Below, in pieces: positions 38,070 through 45,989 of a stretch of DNA of 64,000 nt. Below the pieces are notes generated by a model. The model had not been told where the DNA came from, searched no databases, and was given only the letters and a program-made list of their open reading frames with translations. This DNA is from Simkaniaceae bacterium (lineage in GTDB: Bacteria > Chlamydiota > Chlamydiia > Chlamydiales > Simkaniaceae): positions 1-64,000 of the forward strand of contig JAPOVA010000048.1 in NCBI GenBank assembly GCA_026708385.1. The letters run 5' to 3'. The translations under genes and the position numbers were made by a program. How positions within the stretch are numbered: the first letter of the stretch is position 1; each line of letters starts with the position of its first letter.

Positions 38070-38568
38070 TCATCGCGCACGCGGGGGAGTGTACCGGAGA
38101 CCATCCCGCTTGTCCGGAAGAATATCCGAAAGCCGGGAAAAAGGTTTGCTCGGGACGTTCGATCGTTGCATAGATACCCGCTCCGATCAAAAAACGTATC
38201 CACAAGGTGACGAGTGGCACGGCTACGACACTTCCGACCATCAGAATTTTGCAGATCTCGGAACGGGAAGTCGACCTGTCGATCAGCATTGCAAGGAGTA
38301 CGGAGTATCCGATGAACGGCGACAAAGTGAGCACCGATACGGCAAAGCACCTCGCCACGTCGGGACCGGGAGGGGCATCGGTCAGCGCCAAGAGAAACAA
38401 AGAACATCCGGTGAGCAACGACGGCACGACCACCGATAAGCAAAAAGATCTCGCCACGTTACGAGCCGTTCGGACGATCGGAAAGTCATCCCGGAGGGGG
38501 GCACACGCTCCGGGAGAAAAACCCGGAGCGCCCGAAGGGACAACCGCCCCGGGTTCCGCCACCGCCAT
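38047..38568 (-). CDS. Multi-helix membrane protein, tandem paralogue A (possible Inc)
   Basis: A 173-residue protein with a Pro/Gly-rich N terminus of 30 residues, then RTARNVARS and at least three hydrophobic segments (LSVVVPSLLTGCSLFLLAL; FAVSVLTLSPFIGYSVLLAM; LMVGSVVAVPLVTLWIRFLI) that look like internal repeats. The next gene upstream, on the same strand, is a shorter relative sharing R-T-x-R-N-V-A. No signal peptide and no clear ribosome site. The stop lies within the tRNA-Arg gene, so either the C terminus overlaps the tRNA or the natural end was lost. Possibly an inclusion-membrane type protein; family unknown. Confidence 0.55.
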   Translation of the reverse strand: MAVAEPGAVVPSGAPGFSPGACAPLRDDFPIVRTARNVARSFCLSVVVPSLLTGCSLFLLALTDAPPGPDVARCFAVSVLTLSPFIGYSVLLAMLIDRSTSRSEICKILMVGSVVAVPLVTLWIRFLIGAGIYATIERPEQTFFPAFGYSSGQAGWSPVHSPACAMSIGSSIG

Positions 38569-38602
38569 CAGAGGTAAGATCCCAAGTGCCCGTCCTTCAT
38601 CG

Positions 38603-38935
38603 CTACGGGCAAATATTTACTTGTTCCAGAAAGTCCAATAGGGCGAAGAGAGGGATTGCCAAGAGGACTTCCAACGTTAGGACCGTGTAATACGCCCGGG
38701 GACGAGAAACCGTCGCATTAGCCATCGCTCCGAACCCCGAGAGGTACCCCACGAACAGCGACGCCATTGCCACAACCTTGACGATACGCCCCGCCACGTT
38801 ACGGACCGTTCGGGAGGGCGGAGAGCCGGCGACCGTTCCCGAGGGGTCACCCGGAGGAGACAAGTCGAGGGGGGGGGGATAAGAAGGATCCGGCAGTTCC
38901 GGATCCGTACCGGTCGGTACTGTCTTCGTTGCCAT
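38603..38935 (-). CDS. Bilobed hydrophobic protein, tandem paralogue B (possible Inc), with C10 tract
   Basis: A 110-residue protein. The N-terminal 45 residues are Pro-rich with no hydrophobicity (TGTDPELPDPSYPPPLDL), then RTVRNVAGR and two hydrophobic segments (VVAMASLFVGYLSGFGAMA and YYTVLTLEVLLAIPLFALL) separated by SRPR. This is the bilobed layout of chlamydial Inc proteins. ATG 38935 has GAGGT nine bases upstream and gives an N terminus (MA.....P) like paralogue A; GTG 39019 is the alternative. A run of ten C at codons 20-23 could switch expression. Confidence 0.6.
   Translation of the reverse strand: MATKTVPTGTDPELPDPSYPPPLDLSPPGDPSGTVAGSPPSRTVRNVAGRIVKVVAMASLFVGYLSGFGAMANATVSRPRAYYTVLTLEVLLAIPLFALLDFLEQVNICP
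38869..38878 (-). repeat. C10 homopolymer inside paralogue B
   Basis: Ten G on the plus strand encode Pro-Pro-Pro in SYPPPLDL. Slippage by one base would truncate the protein before its membrane segments. Confidence 0.9.
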
Positions 38936-39124
38936 TTGCGCTACCTCACGTAATTCTTTTTCCACCACCGTGTCCGAAGAGAACCCGAGAAACTCCGAAT
39001 CCCTTTGCTCCACCGACACCCGTCGTGTATGGTGGAGGAGTGTACCGGAGGGGGGTCTATTTTGTCCGGAAAAATATGCGGGGAAGGTAAAGAACTTTCC
39101 GGAATCCTTCCGGTAGGGGGGTAA

Positions 39125-39760
39125 GTGTTACGGCATCACCGGGAAATCAAGACGGAAGGTATTGTTTTACGAAGTCGACCTTACGGAGAAGAAAACAGGA
39201 TCATCCGGCTTTGCACCTTTTCCGAAGGGATCATAGACGTGATCGTGAAGCGGATTACGCCGAGAACTTCGCGGATCGTGAGTTTAACCGCGCCTCTGTG
39301 TCGCGGGGAGTACGTATTACGACGGGGGCGGTCCGATCTTTTCGTTTTCATGGAAGGGACGGTTACCGATCTTCACCCGTACTTACGCACATCTCTCACC
39401 GTCCTTACGTGTGCCGGCAATATGTTTCGAGTCGTCGGCGCGTTGTGGGTTCTCGGTAAGCCGATGCCCGCTCCGTACCGGTTGCTCGTCCTCTATCTCC
39501 GTCATCTTCCCGCGGCACCCGACACGTTGGTAGCCGGATTTACGATAAAGCTCCTGCTCCATGAGGGACTCATTGTCTGTGAAAAAGAGGTTATCAGGAC
39601 GGCACACGTTACGTACGATATAGATCCTGATGATCGGCCCGTTTTGGCCCTTTTGGCTTTCGGACGAGATCTTCGCGTTTTGAAGAAGACGGTGGTATCG
39701 GATCGATTGCGTGAACGGATTGCAACCCTTCTCAGAGATGTTCTTGTCACTCTTAATTGA
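39125..39760 (+). CDS. recO: DNA repair protein RecO
   Basis: A 211-residue RecO, which loads RecA onto gaps together with RecR. The N-terminal OB fold is seen as TEGIVLRSRPYGEENRIIRL.FSEG, followed by the helical domain (CAGNMFRVVGALWV and LLVLYLRHLP). The zinc-binding Cys cluster of some RecO proteins is absent, as in other short RecOs. Start is GTG 39125. It is convergent with truA copy 2, with a hairpin between them. Confidence 0.85.
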   Translation: MLRHHREIKTEGIVLRSRPYGEENRIIRLCTFSEGIIDVIVKRITPRTSRIVSLTAPLCRGEYVLRRGRSDLFVFMEGTVTDLHPYLRTSLTVLTCAGNMFRVVGALWVLGKPMPAPYRLLVLYLRHLPAAPDTLVAGFTIKLLLHEGLIVCEKEVIRTAHVTYDIDPDDRPVLALLAFGRDLRVLKKTVVSDRLRERIATLLRDVLVTLN

Positions 39761-39853
39761 CAATTCGTAGGTGCGTGGCGTGGTTTGGGGAGTACCGGTC
39801 CGGCTATCGCGTGACGGAGACGAACAACCGATCACACAGGACTGTGACGTGTG

Positions 39854-39901
39854 TCTCCCGGGGGACGGTGGAGACGATCGGTAGACGGGCTCTCCGGGAG
39901 A
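39854..39901. terminator. Inverted repeat between convergent recO and truA copy 2
   Basis: TCTCCCGG (39854-39861) is perfectly complementary to CCGGGAGA (39894-39901), with a 32-base loop that could form an inner structure. It starts two bases after the truA stop. No T run. Confidence 0.35.
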
Positions 39902-39903
39902 TG

Positions 39904-40656
39904 CTAAAAATCCACGGATAGGAGGTAGAGACCGGAAGGGGGAGCGGGCGGTGGAGCGAGGCGACGGTTTCTCGCAGCCAGAAGCGAGGCAACGGAGCTC
40001 GGCATCCTCCTCCCTTTGCCAACTTCCAGTAGCGTAGAGACCATATTTCTGACCATCTTATAGAGAAAACCATTCCCGGTTATCTCAAACCGGAACCCCC
40101 TCCGAAAGCGTCCCTCGGGTTCCCGGGTCAACGTAAGCGTGTAGATCGTTCTCTGCCCGGACTCTTCGTCGCCACGGCCACGTCGGTTGGCAAACGAAGT
40201 AAAATCGTGTGTTCCGATAAAATAGTTGAGTGCCTCCTCCATGGCCGGCAGATCGAGTCTTTCACGAACGTGTGTTTTGTATGGTCGTTCCAGGGGACTT
40301 AAAGCGGGTCCTTCGATAATCTCATACCCATACGTTTTTGTTCGGGCACCGAAGCGGGCGTGAAAGGTAAGGGCAACCTCCTCGATCTCGTTGATCCGGA
40401 TCTCCTTCGGAAGGAGAGAGTGGCTTTTTGTTAGAAAGTCATCGGGGAGGGGGTGATGCGTGTGAAAGTGTGCCACTTGTGCTACGGCGTGCACCCCCGC
40501 ATCGGTCCTTCCCGAGGCGACGACGGTGATTCGTTCCCGTAGCACGGCACCCAGCGCGTCCTGCACGCATCCCTGTACGGAGAGAATCCCCGGTTGCACC
40601 TGCCACCCTCCGAAGGGAGATCCGTCGTAGGCGATGGTGATCTTGTACCCGTACAT
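39904..40656 (-). CDS. truA: tRNA pseudouridine synthase TruA, copy 2
   Basis: A 250-residue TruA. The catalytic motif is SGRTDAGVHAVAQV; YDGSPFGGWQ and FLYKMVRNMVSTLLEVG are conserved. It is clearly diverged from copy 1 (27507-28265) but keeps all active-site marks. Start ATG 40656 is preferred over TTG 40662. SWIB lies 63 bases upstream on the same strand; in Chlamydia I recall a SWIB gene and a truA in the same neighbourhood, so this may be the ancestral chlamydial copy. Confidence 0.93.
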   Translation of the reverse strand: MYGYKITIAYDGSPFGGWQVQPGILSVQGCVQDALGAVLRERITVVASGRTDAGVHAVAQVAHFHTHHPLPDDFLTKSHSLLPKEIRINEIEEVALTFHARFGARTKTYGYEIIEGPALSPLERPYKTHVRERLDLPAMEEALNYFIGTHDFTSFANRRGRGDEESGQRTIYTLTLTREPEGRFRRGFRFEITGNGFLYKMVRNMVSTLLEVGKGRRMPSSVASLLAARNRRLAPPPAPPSGLYLLSVDF

Positions 40657-40719
40657 CCCCAACTCGAAAATGTCCGATCCCGACCCCGTGAGCGTGACGT
40701 GTCGGGGGATCGGAATACC

Positions 40720-41022
40720 TTACGATGTCAAATGAGTGCTGATTTTTCCCGGCATGGCAAACATGTCAATCCTGCGCCTGCTACCGAACACTTTTGCAAG
40801 CTTTTCATCCGGGACGATCATTCGCGGGCTATCCGGATCCTGACATTTATGCTTTTTGATATAATCCCAAATCTTTTTGGTCACTTCCGTCCTGGGCATG
40901 GGACCCTTTCCGACACACGCAGCCAGCGCGGGGCTGAGCTTCAGAGGTCGCATGAACTTCGATGAACCTCTCGAAGGTACCTTTCGCTTCGTCGATTTTT
41001 TTGCCGGCTGTCTTCTCACCAT
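40720..41022 (-). CDS. SWIB/MDM2-domain protein
   Basis: A 100-residue protein. A basic N-terminal tail (RRQPAKKSTKRK) precedes a SWIB domain (LSPALAACVGKGPMPRTEVTKKIWDYIKKH, then DEKLAKVFG). SWIB domains are common in eukaryotic chromatin factors and, among bacteria, typical of Chlamydiae, where they have been linked to chromatin changes during development. ATG 41022 is preferred because AAAGGAG lies eight bases upstream; an ATG six bases earlier is too close to it. Divergent from the UGP3-like gene. Confidence 0.93.
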   Translation of the reverse strand: MVRRQPAKKSTKRKVPSRGSSKFMRPLKLSPALAACVGKGPMPRTEVTKKIWDYIKKHKCQDPDSPRMIVPDEKLAKVFGSRRRIDMFAMPGKISTHLTS

Positions 41023-41057
41023 GGTCATCTCTCCTTTGCGTTGACATCCTTTCCTCG

Positions 41058-43442
41058 ATGCTCTTCATACCTTGTCTTTTGATTAATAGTCAAATACCCG
41101 AAAACCCTCCGGCCGTGTCGATCGCATACCGGTTCCGATTACCCGGCACGGAACGATGCCCGTACTCCCGGACGGGAAGGGAGATTTTTCGGAACCTCCG
41201 GCTCTCCGTATATCCAAATGGGAGGTTGTGCTATCTTGGGCGCGACATCCCCAATCCGGAGGAAAGCTTGTCGGAGATACTTTTGCGCACCGAGCCGAGC
41301 GAAAACGAGATGCGGTACTCGCAGAGGTGCACGATACGGCTTAAAAGGTTGTCCGAAACCCTGGCGTCCATGACGGACTATGGGGAGAGGTTGCACTTTC
41401 TGCACCGTTCGGACGAAATCAAAGGGTGGGAATCGGTCCCCCCCTCCCTGCTCACTTTTCTCGAAGGGCGTTCTCCGGAAGAAAACTATGTCGTAAGGGC
41501 ACTCTTCGTCATAGAGCAGGGACCTTCCCTCTTTCGTGCCGAAGAAGGGTCGGAAGATCTCTCCTCCCGGTATCCGGCTCTCTTGGAGAATCTTCTGGCA
41601 ACGGAACGGTTCTATAGGGCAATCGGAGGCATTGTCGGATACCAACATCTCGCCCTTTCCCTCTGTGCGGATCGGTATGCGAAGCATCCCTCCGACCTTC
41701 CCGTTTTGAAACCACCCCGATGTATCGACCTTTCCGATACCGACGCGAAGCAAGTCCTTCCCTTGATTTTGGAGGGGATTGCAAGGCAAGATACGATGGC
41801 CGAATTCTACGCTTTGGGGGGGGCTGCCGACAGATTGCGATTCGGAGATGCCGAAACGGGTCGGTTTCTTCCCGTTGCGTGCCTTTCCCTCAGGGGCCGG
41901 TGTTTGCTGGAGGGGATGGTTGCCGATTTGCAGGCCCGTGAATACCTCCACTATAAACTCTTTCGGGGTCAGGTCGTAACGCCGCTTGTCCTGATGACCT
42001 CTCGCGTTCGGGATAATCACGATCACATAGAGGCGATTTGCAAGGCCAATCGGTGGTTCGGACGTCCCAAAGACAGCTTTCGGTTTTTGATACAGCCTTC
42101 CGTTCCCCTCTTCGATCGACACGGAAGGTGGTGTTCGGACAAACACCATACCCCGATCGTGCGTCCCGGGGGGCACGGTGTCTTGTGGAAACTCGCCTCG
42201 GAGGCGGGCATATTCGACCGGCTCATCTCCTTGGGTAAAAAGAAAATTCTTGTCCGTCAGGCGAACAACCCGATGGCCGGTATCGACTCCGGCCTGTTGG
42301 CCTTTGCGGGAGTCGGGCACCGCTTTGATAAAGCATTCGGATTTGTTGCGTGCGAAAGCAAAGAAGGGGTCCGAGAGGGAAAAATCGCACTCAAAGAATC
42401 GGTGCGGGGAGCCGAGAAAAGGGTTTCGCTGACCAATATCGAGTATACCGAAGCGGAAAAGTACGGGGTCTCTCTCGACTCTTTTCCCTCCAATGTCAAC
42501 GTGCTCTTTGCGGATATCCGAGCCGTTGCACGGGCGACCCCGGATATGCCTCTGCCGGGGCTTTTGGTGAATTTTCGTGAAGGAGACGAGTACGTCCGAT
42601 CCGATCCGTTGCAAAAGGTGGCGATGGCCCGGCCGGAGGCTACGATGCAGAACATCGCCGATGCCTTCACACTCTCCATGCACGGGGAAAGAGAGGTCGA
42701 TCAGGATGCCCTTGCCTCTTATGTGACATTTCATCAGAGAAGAAAGATCATCTCGACGACGAAATGTTCGGGGGAAAAGGGAAAATTCCTTCCCGAAACG
42801 CCCGAGACCTGTCTCAGGGATTTCCTACGTAACGGAGAGGAGCTGCTTCGCGATTACTGCCGGATGACCCTTACGACCGGAAGGGGGCTCCCCTTCGTTT
42901 TCCACTATCATCCCGCGCTGGGACCCGTCTATTCGATTATCGGACAGAAGATCAGAAGAGGGGAGATGACGGGAGGGTCGCAGATGCATTTGACAATTGC
43001 CGACCTCGACATGGAAGGGGTGGTCGTAGACGGCGCGCTCATGATCTTTGCCGATCGGGTAGTCGGCCATTTCGATGCCGTCGGCCATTTGGTCTATTCC
43101 GATAGAGTGGGGCAGTGTGTGCTGAAAAACGTACGGGTGAAAAACGAAGGACATGTCAACGATGAGCGGACACTCTTCTCGATGGAGGGAGAGGGAAAGG
43201 AGGGAGGGTGGGGTAAAGGGATCGGATTGACGATTCGGCTAAAGGGACATAGCCGGTTTGAAGCTGCAAACGTCACCTTTTGCGACGACCGGCTCATCGA
43301 AGTGCCGGATGGCATACACATGATAGCCGAGCAAGAGGGGGATGAAATCCGATTTGTCAAACGATCCCTTCCGTCAGGTGCTAAGATGTGGTCTTACTCT
43401 ACTGATGAAGATGCTGCGATTCGCCTTGTAAGGAGGTCATGA
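41058..43442 (+). CDS. UGP3-like nucleotidyltransferase family protein
   Basis: A protein of about 794 residues. The central segments PGGHGVLWKLASEAGIFDRL, LVRQANNPMAGIDSGLLAF and KAFGFVACESKEGVREG and the C-terminal VVVDGALMIFADRVVGHFDA and LIEVPDGIHMIAEQ match, from memory, plant plastid UTP-glucose-1-phosphate uridylyltransferase 3 (UGP3) and its chlamydial relatives. Plant UGP3 makes UDP-glucose for sulfolipid synthesis; the bacterial role is not known to me. The classical GGLGTRLG loop of ordinary UGPases is not visible. The start is uncertain: ATG 41058 is the first codon clear of the divergent SWIB gene. The end overlaps the convergent prenyl synthase gene by 44 bases. Confidence 0.75.
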   Translation: MLFIPCLLINSQIPENPPAVSIAYRFRLPGTERCPYSRTGREIFRNLRLSVYPNGRLCYLGRDIPNPEESLSEILLRTEPSENEMRYSQRCTIRLKRLSETLASMTDYGERLHFLHRSDEIKGWESVPPSLLTFLEGRSPEENYVVRALFVIEQGPSLFRAEEGSEDLSSRYPALLENLLATERFYRAIGGIVGYQHLALSLCADRYAKHPSDLPVLKPPRCIDLSDTDAKQVLPLILEGIARQDTMAEFYALGGAADRLRFGDAETGRFLPVACLSLRGRCLLEGMVADLQAREYLHYKLFRGQVVTPLVLMTSRVRDNHDHIEAICKANRWFGRPKDSFRFLIQPSVPLFDRHGRWCSDKHHTPIVRPGGHGVLWKLASEAGIFDRLISLGKKKILVRQANNPMAGIDSGLLAFAGVGHRFDKAFGFVACESKEGVREGKIALKESVRGAEKRVSLTNIEYTEAEKYGVSLDSFPSNVNVLFADIRAVARATPDMPLPGLLVNFREGDEYVRSDPLQKVAMARPEATMQNIADAFTLSMHGEREVDQDALASYVTFHQRRKIISTTKCSGEKGKFLPETPETCLRDFLRNGEELLRDYCRMTLTTGRGLPFVFHYHPALGPVYSIIGQKIRRGEMTGGSQMHLTIADLDMEGVVVDGALMIFADRVVGHFDAVGHLVYSDRVGQCVLKNVRVKNEGHVNDERTLFSMEGEGKEGGWGKGIGLTIRLKGHSRFEAANVTFCDDRLIEVPDGIHMIAEQEGDEIRFVKRSLPSGAKMWSYSTDEDAAIRLVRRS

Positions 43443-44244
43443 TCGCCTCAACGGTAGTCATTTCTTCGGAAAGGGTTCGTAGATGTCGTAATCCCGCGAG
43501 AAAGAGATCGTTTGCCTTTTTTCGGATCTCCTCCCGGTTGCCGTGTCGCATCCCCCCCTCTCCGTCTTTTTCGATATCCCTGAGATCGTCACGGTACTGG
43601 TAGGCCTTGCCGAAGGCGTAGCCGGCCTCCCTTAGGAGAGTTCTCTCCTTTTCGGGTGTCTCGGCAATCAGCGCCCCGGATTCGAAGGCGACGACGAAAA
43701 GGGCCCCCGTTTTCTTGGCAAACATCGTATCGATTGCATCGGGATCGAGCGGACGGCCTTTATGCCGGATATCGGCTACCTGTCCTCCTATCATCCCCTC
43801 TCCTCCCGCGAGACGGGAGAAGAGGGTTATGAGTTCGATGCGCTTTTCGGCCGGAAGGTTCGGAGCGTGTGCGAGAACCTCAAAGGCGTAGGTCAGGAGA
43901 TAGTCACCCGTCAGGATCGCCATTGCCTCTCCGTACGCGGTGTGCAGGGTGGGGCGTCCCCGTCGAAAGGCATCGTCATCCATTGCGGGAAGGTCGTCGT
44001 GAATGAGGGAATAGGTGTGTATCATTTCCAAGGCGCAAGCGGGATCCACCCCCCGGCCACACGGGATGCCGTAATCGATGAGGACGGCCAACAGGATCTG
44101 CGGACGCAATCTCTTGGCATGTGACGAGAGGAGGGCGTACCCGGCAGCTTCGTAGAGGGCGGAATCCGCCCCCCCCCTCTCGTGGCAACGGGAAAGGAGA
44201 AGGGTGAGCCGTTCCTCAAGGAGGGAACGGTGTCGGGCAAGCAT
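43399..44244 (-). CDS. ispA: Polyprenyl (farnesyl/geranylgeranyl) diphosphate synthase
   Basis: A 281-residue trans-isoprenyl diphosphate synthase. The first Asp-rich motif is HDDLPAMDDDAFRRG, with the four-residue spacing of bacterial FPP synthases; the second is YQYRDDLRDIEKD. KRLRPQILLAV near the N terminus binds diphosphate. It makes the precursor for undecaprenyl phosphate and quinones. The symbol is the usual one for this group; chain length is not certain. A G9 run encodes part of HERGGADS. Convergent with, and overlapping, the UGP3-like gene. Confidence 0.92.
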   Translation of the reverse strand: MLARHRSLLEERLTLLLSRCHERGGADSALYEAAGYALLSSHAKRLRPQILLAVLIDYGIPCGRGVDPACALEMIHTYSLIHDDLPAMDDDAFRRGRPTLHTAYGEAMAILTGDYLLTYAFEVLAHAPNLPAEKRIELITLFSRLAGGEGMIGGQVADIRHKGRPLDPDAIDTMFAKKTGALFVVAFESGALIAETPEKERTLLREAGYAFGKAYQYRDDLRDIEKDGEGGMRHGNREEIRKKANDLFLAGLRHLRTLSEEMTTVEAIMTSLQGESQHLHQ

Positions 44245-44388
44245 GGTATGTCGGCCTCGTTACGTAAAGGGATACCCGGGCTTCCATGTTACCATACGGG
44301 CCGACTTTCGGGAGAACGGTTTTTGTTTTCGTGAAAATGGTGCGTTCGGGTACGATCGGCACCGGTTCACGATACGAGAGGAGCAGGC

Positions 44389-45084
44389 TTGCCCGTGCGC
44401 GTTGCGTTGATCGGTTACGGGAAGATGGGGAAGGCAATTGAAAAGGTGGCCCTCCTGCGGGGTTATGAGATCACGGCGCGTGTTCGATCCGGATCATGGG
44501 ATCCGGAGGGGATCGTCCGGGCGGATGTCTGTATGGAGTTTACCGAGCCCGCCTCCGCCGTCGACAATATTTCCCGGTTGGCTCGTATGAAGAAGGAGAT
44601 CGTGATCGGTACGACGGGATGGGATGATCGGGTCGATACCGTGAGGCGGATTGTGGAAGAGGAGGGAACGGGGGCGGTGTACGGGTCCAATTTTTCGATC
44701 GGTATCCATCTGTTTTGTGCTTGCATGTCCTATGTGTCTCGTCTGATGGATCGATTCGAAGAGTACGATCCGGCGGGTATCGACCTCCACCACAAAGACA
44801 AGAAGGATGCGCCGTCGGGTACTGCCCTGATGATAGCCGACATCGTCAGGGCAAATATGAAGCGAGTCGACTCGGTCCCCTTCACCAGCGTCCGTGAAGG
44901 TGATGTTGCGGGTACCCATACCGTCCGTTTTGATTCCCCCCGCGACACCCTCTCCCTTTCTCATCAGGCGAAAAACCGGGAGGGGTTTGCCGTAGGTGCA
45001 TTGCAGGGGGCCGAATGGCTCTCCGGGAAGAAGGGGTTATACCTCTTTTCCGATTTTCTTGCGCAGAAGATCAACGCCCCATGA
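44389..45084 (+). CDS. dapB: 4-hydroxy-tetrahydrodipicolinate reductase
   Basis: A 231-residue enzyme reducing the DapA product with NAD(P)H on the way to diaminopimelate. Cofactor loop GYGKMGKAI, GTTGWDD and active-site motif HHKDKKDAPSGTA are present. Start is TTG 44389 behind GAGAGGAG. It is a few dozen residues shorter than E. coli DapB, mainly at the N-terminal domain. First gene of the dapB-dapA-asd-dapL operon; its stop overlaps the dapA start as ATGA. Confidence 0.95.
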   Translation: MPVRVALIGYGKMGKAIEKVALLRGYEITARVRSGSWDPEGIVRADVCMEFTEPASAVDNISRLARMKKEIVIGTTGWDDRVDTVRRIVEEEGTGAVYGSNFSIGIHLFCACMSYVSRLMDRFEEYDPAGIDLHHKDKKDAPSGTALMIADIVRANMKRVDSVPFTSVREGDVAGTHTVRFDSPRDTLSLSHQAKNREGFAVGALQGAEWLSGKKGLYLFSDFLAQKINAP

Positions 45085-45989
45085 AGGGAGGGTGTAACGG
45101 GGGTACGATTACGGCTTTGATTACCCCCTTTCGTAAAGGAAGACTTGATGAAGAGGGATTTTGCGCCAATGTAGAGAGACAAATTGCGGGGGGAGTAGAG
45201 GGTATCCTCGTCTCGGGAACCACGGGAGAGGGGCCGACCCTGTCGGACGAGGAGCGGGAGCGGGTCGTTGCTCATGCCGTGGCCGGAGGAAAAGGGAAGG
45301 TGGAGGTGTGGGTCGGCGCGGGATCCAACTGCACCCGGAGGACGATCCGGAGGGTGGCCGAGGCGGAGAGGATGGGAGCCGACGTCGCCCTTGTCGTCGC
45401 TCCCTATTACAATAAGCCGACGCAAGAGGGGATGTATGCCCACTTTGAGGCGATTGCTCGGCAGACGACTCTCCCCCTCGTCGCCTACAACGTGCCGAGT
45501 CGGTGCGGTGTGGCCATCGAACCGGATACGTGGGCGCGGATCGCAAAGCTACCGAACGTGACGGGCATCAAAGAGGCCTCCGGTAGCCGAGAGAAGATGA
45601 GTCGGTTGTTGGAGGCGGGTGGTGAGACTCGGCTCTTTTCGGGAGATGATGCGTTGACCGTTCCCATGATGGAGGCGGGTGTTGCGGGGGTGGTCTCCGT
45701 CGCTTCGAATATCCTCCCCGAGGAGGTAGCGCAAAGTGTCCGTGCTGCGCGGGAAGGCCGTTTTGCCGAGGCGCAGAGAATGCATGAGAGGTTGATGCCT
45801 CTTTACCGAGCCCTTTTTGTCGAGACCAACCCCATACCGATCAAGGCGGCCATGGCCCTTTGCGGGATGGCCGCGGGTGTGTGCCGTCTGCCCCTTTCTC
45901 CTCCCGCCCCCTCTACCCTCACCCTTCTGCAAGAGGTTTTGGATACCATACCACGGCAATCGGTCCGTCCTAAGGGGGGGGGAGGATGA
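45081..45989 (+). CDS. dapA: 4-hydroxy-tetrahydrodipicolinate synthase
   Basis: A 302-residue lyase condensing pyruvate with aspartate semialdehyde. It shows GTTGEGPTLSDEE, the catalytic Tyr in AYNVPSRCGV and the Schiff-base Lys in GIKEASG. ATG 45081 overlaps the dapB stop; the TGA overlaps the asd ATG. A run of nine G at its end doubles as the ribosome site of asd. Confidence 0.96.
   Translation: MKGGCNGGTITALITPFRKGRLDEEGFCANVERQIAGGVEGILVSGTTGEGPTLSDEERERVVAHAVAGGKGKVEVWVGAGSNCTRRTIRRVAEAERMGADVALVVAPYYNKPTQEGMYAHFEAIARQTTLPLVAYNVPSRCGVAIEPDTWARIAKLPNVTGIKEASGSREKMSRLLEAGGETRLFSGDDALTVPMMEAGVAGVVSVASNILPEEVAQSVRAAREGRFAEAQRMHERLMPLYRALFVETNPIPIKAAMALCGMAAGVCRLPLSPPAPSTLTLLQEVLDTIPRQSVRPKGGGG

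Noticed and set aside
41139-42734. 531-codon minus-strand frame inside the UGP3-like gene
   Set aside because: Long but antisense to a protein with recognisable conserved segments; no motif of its own.
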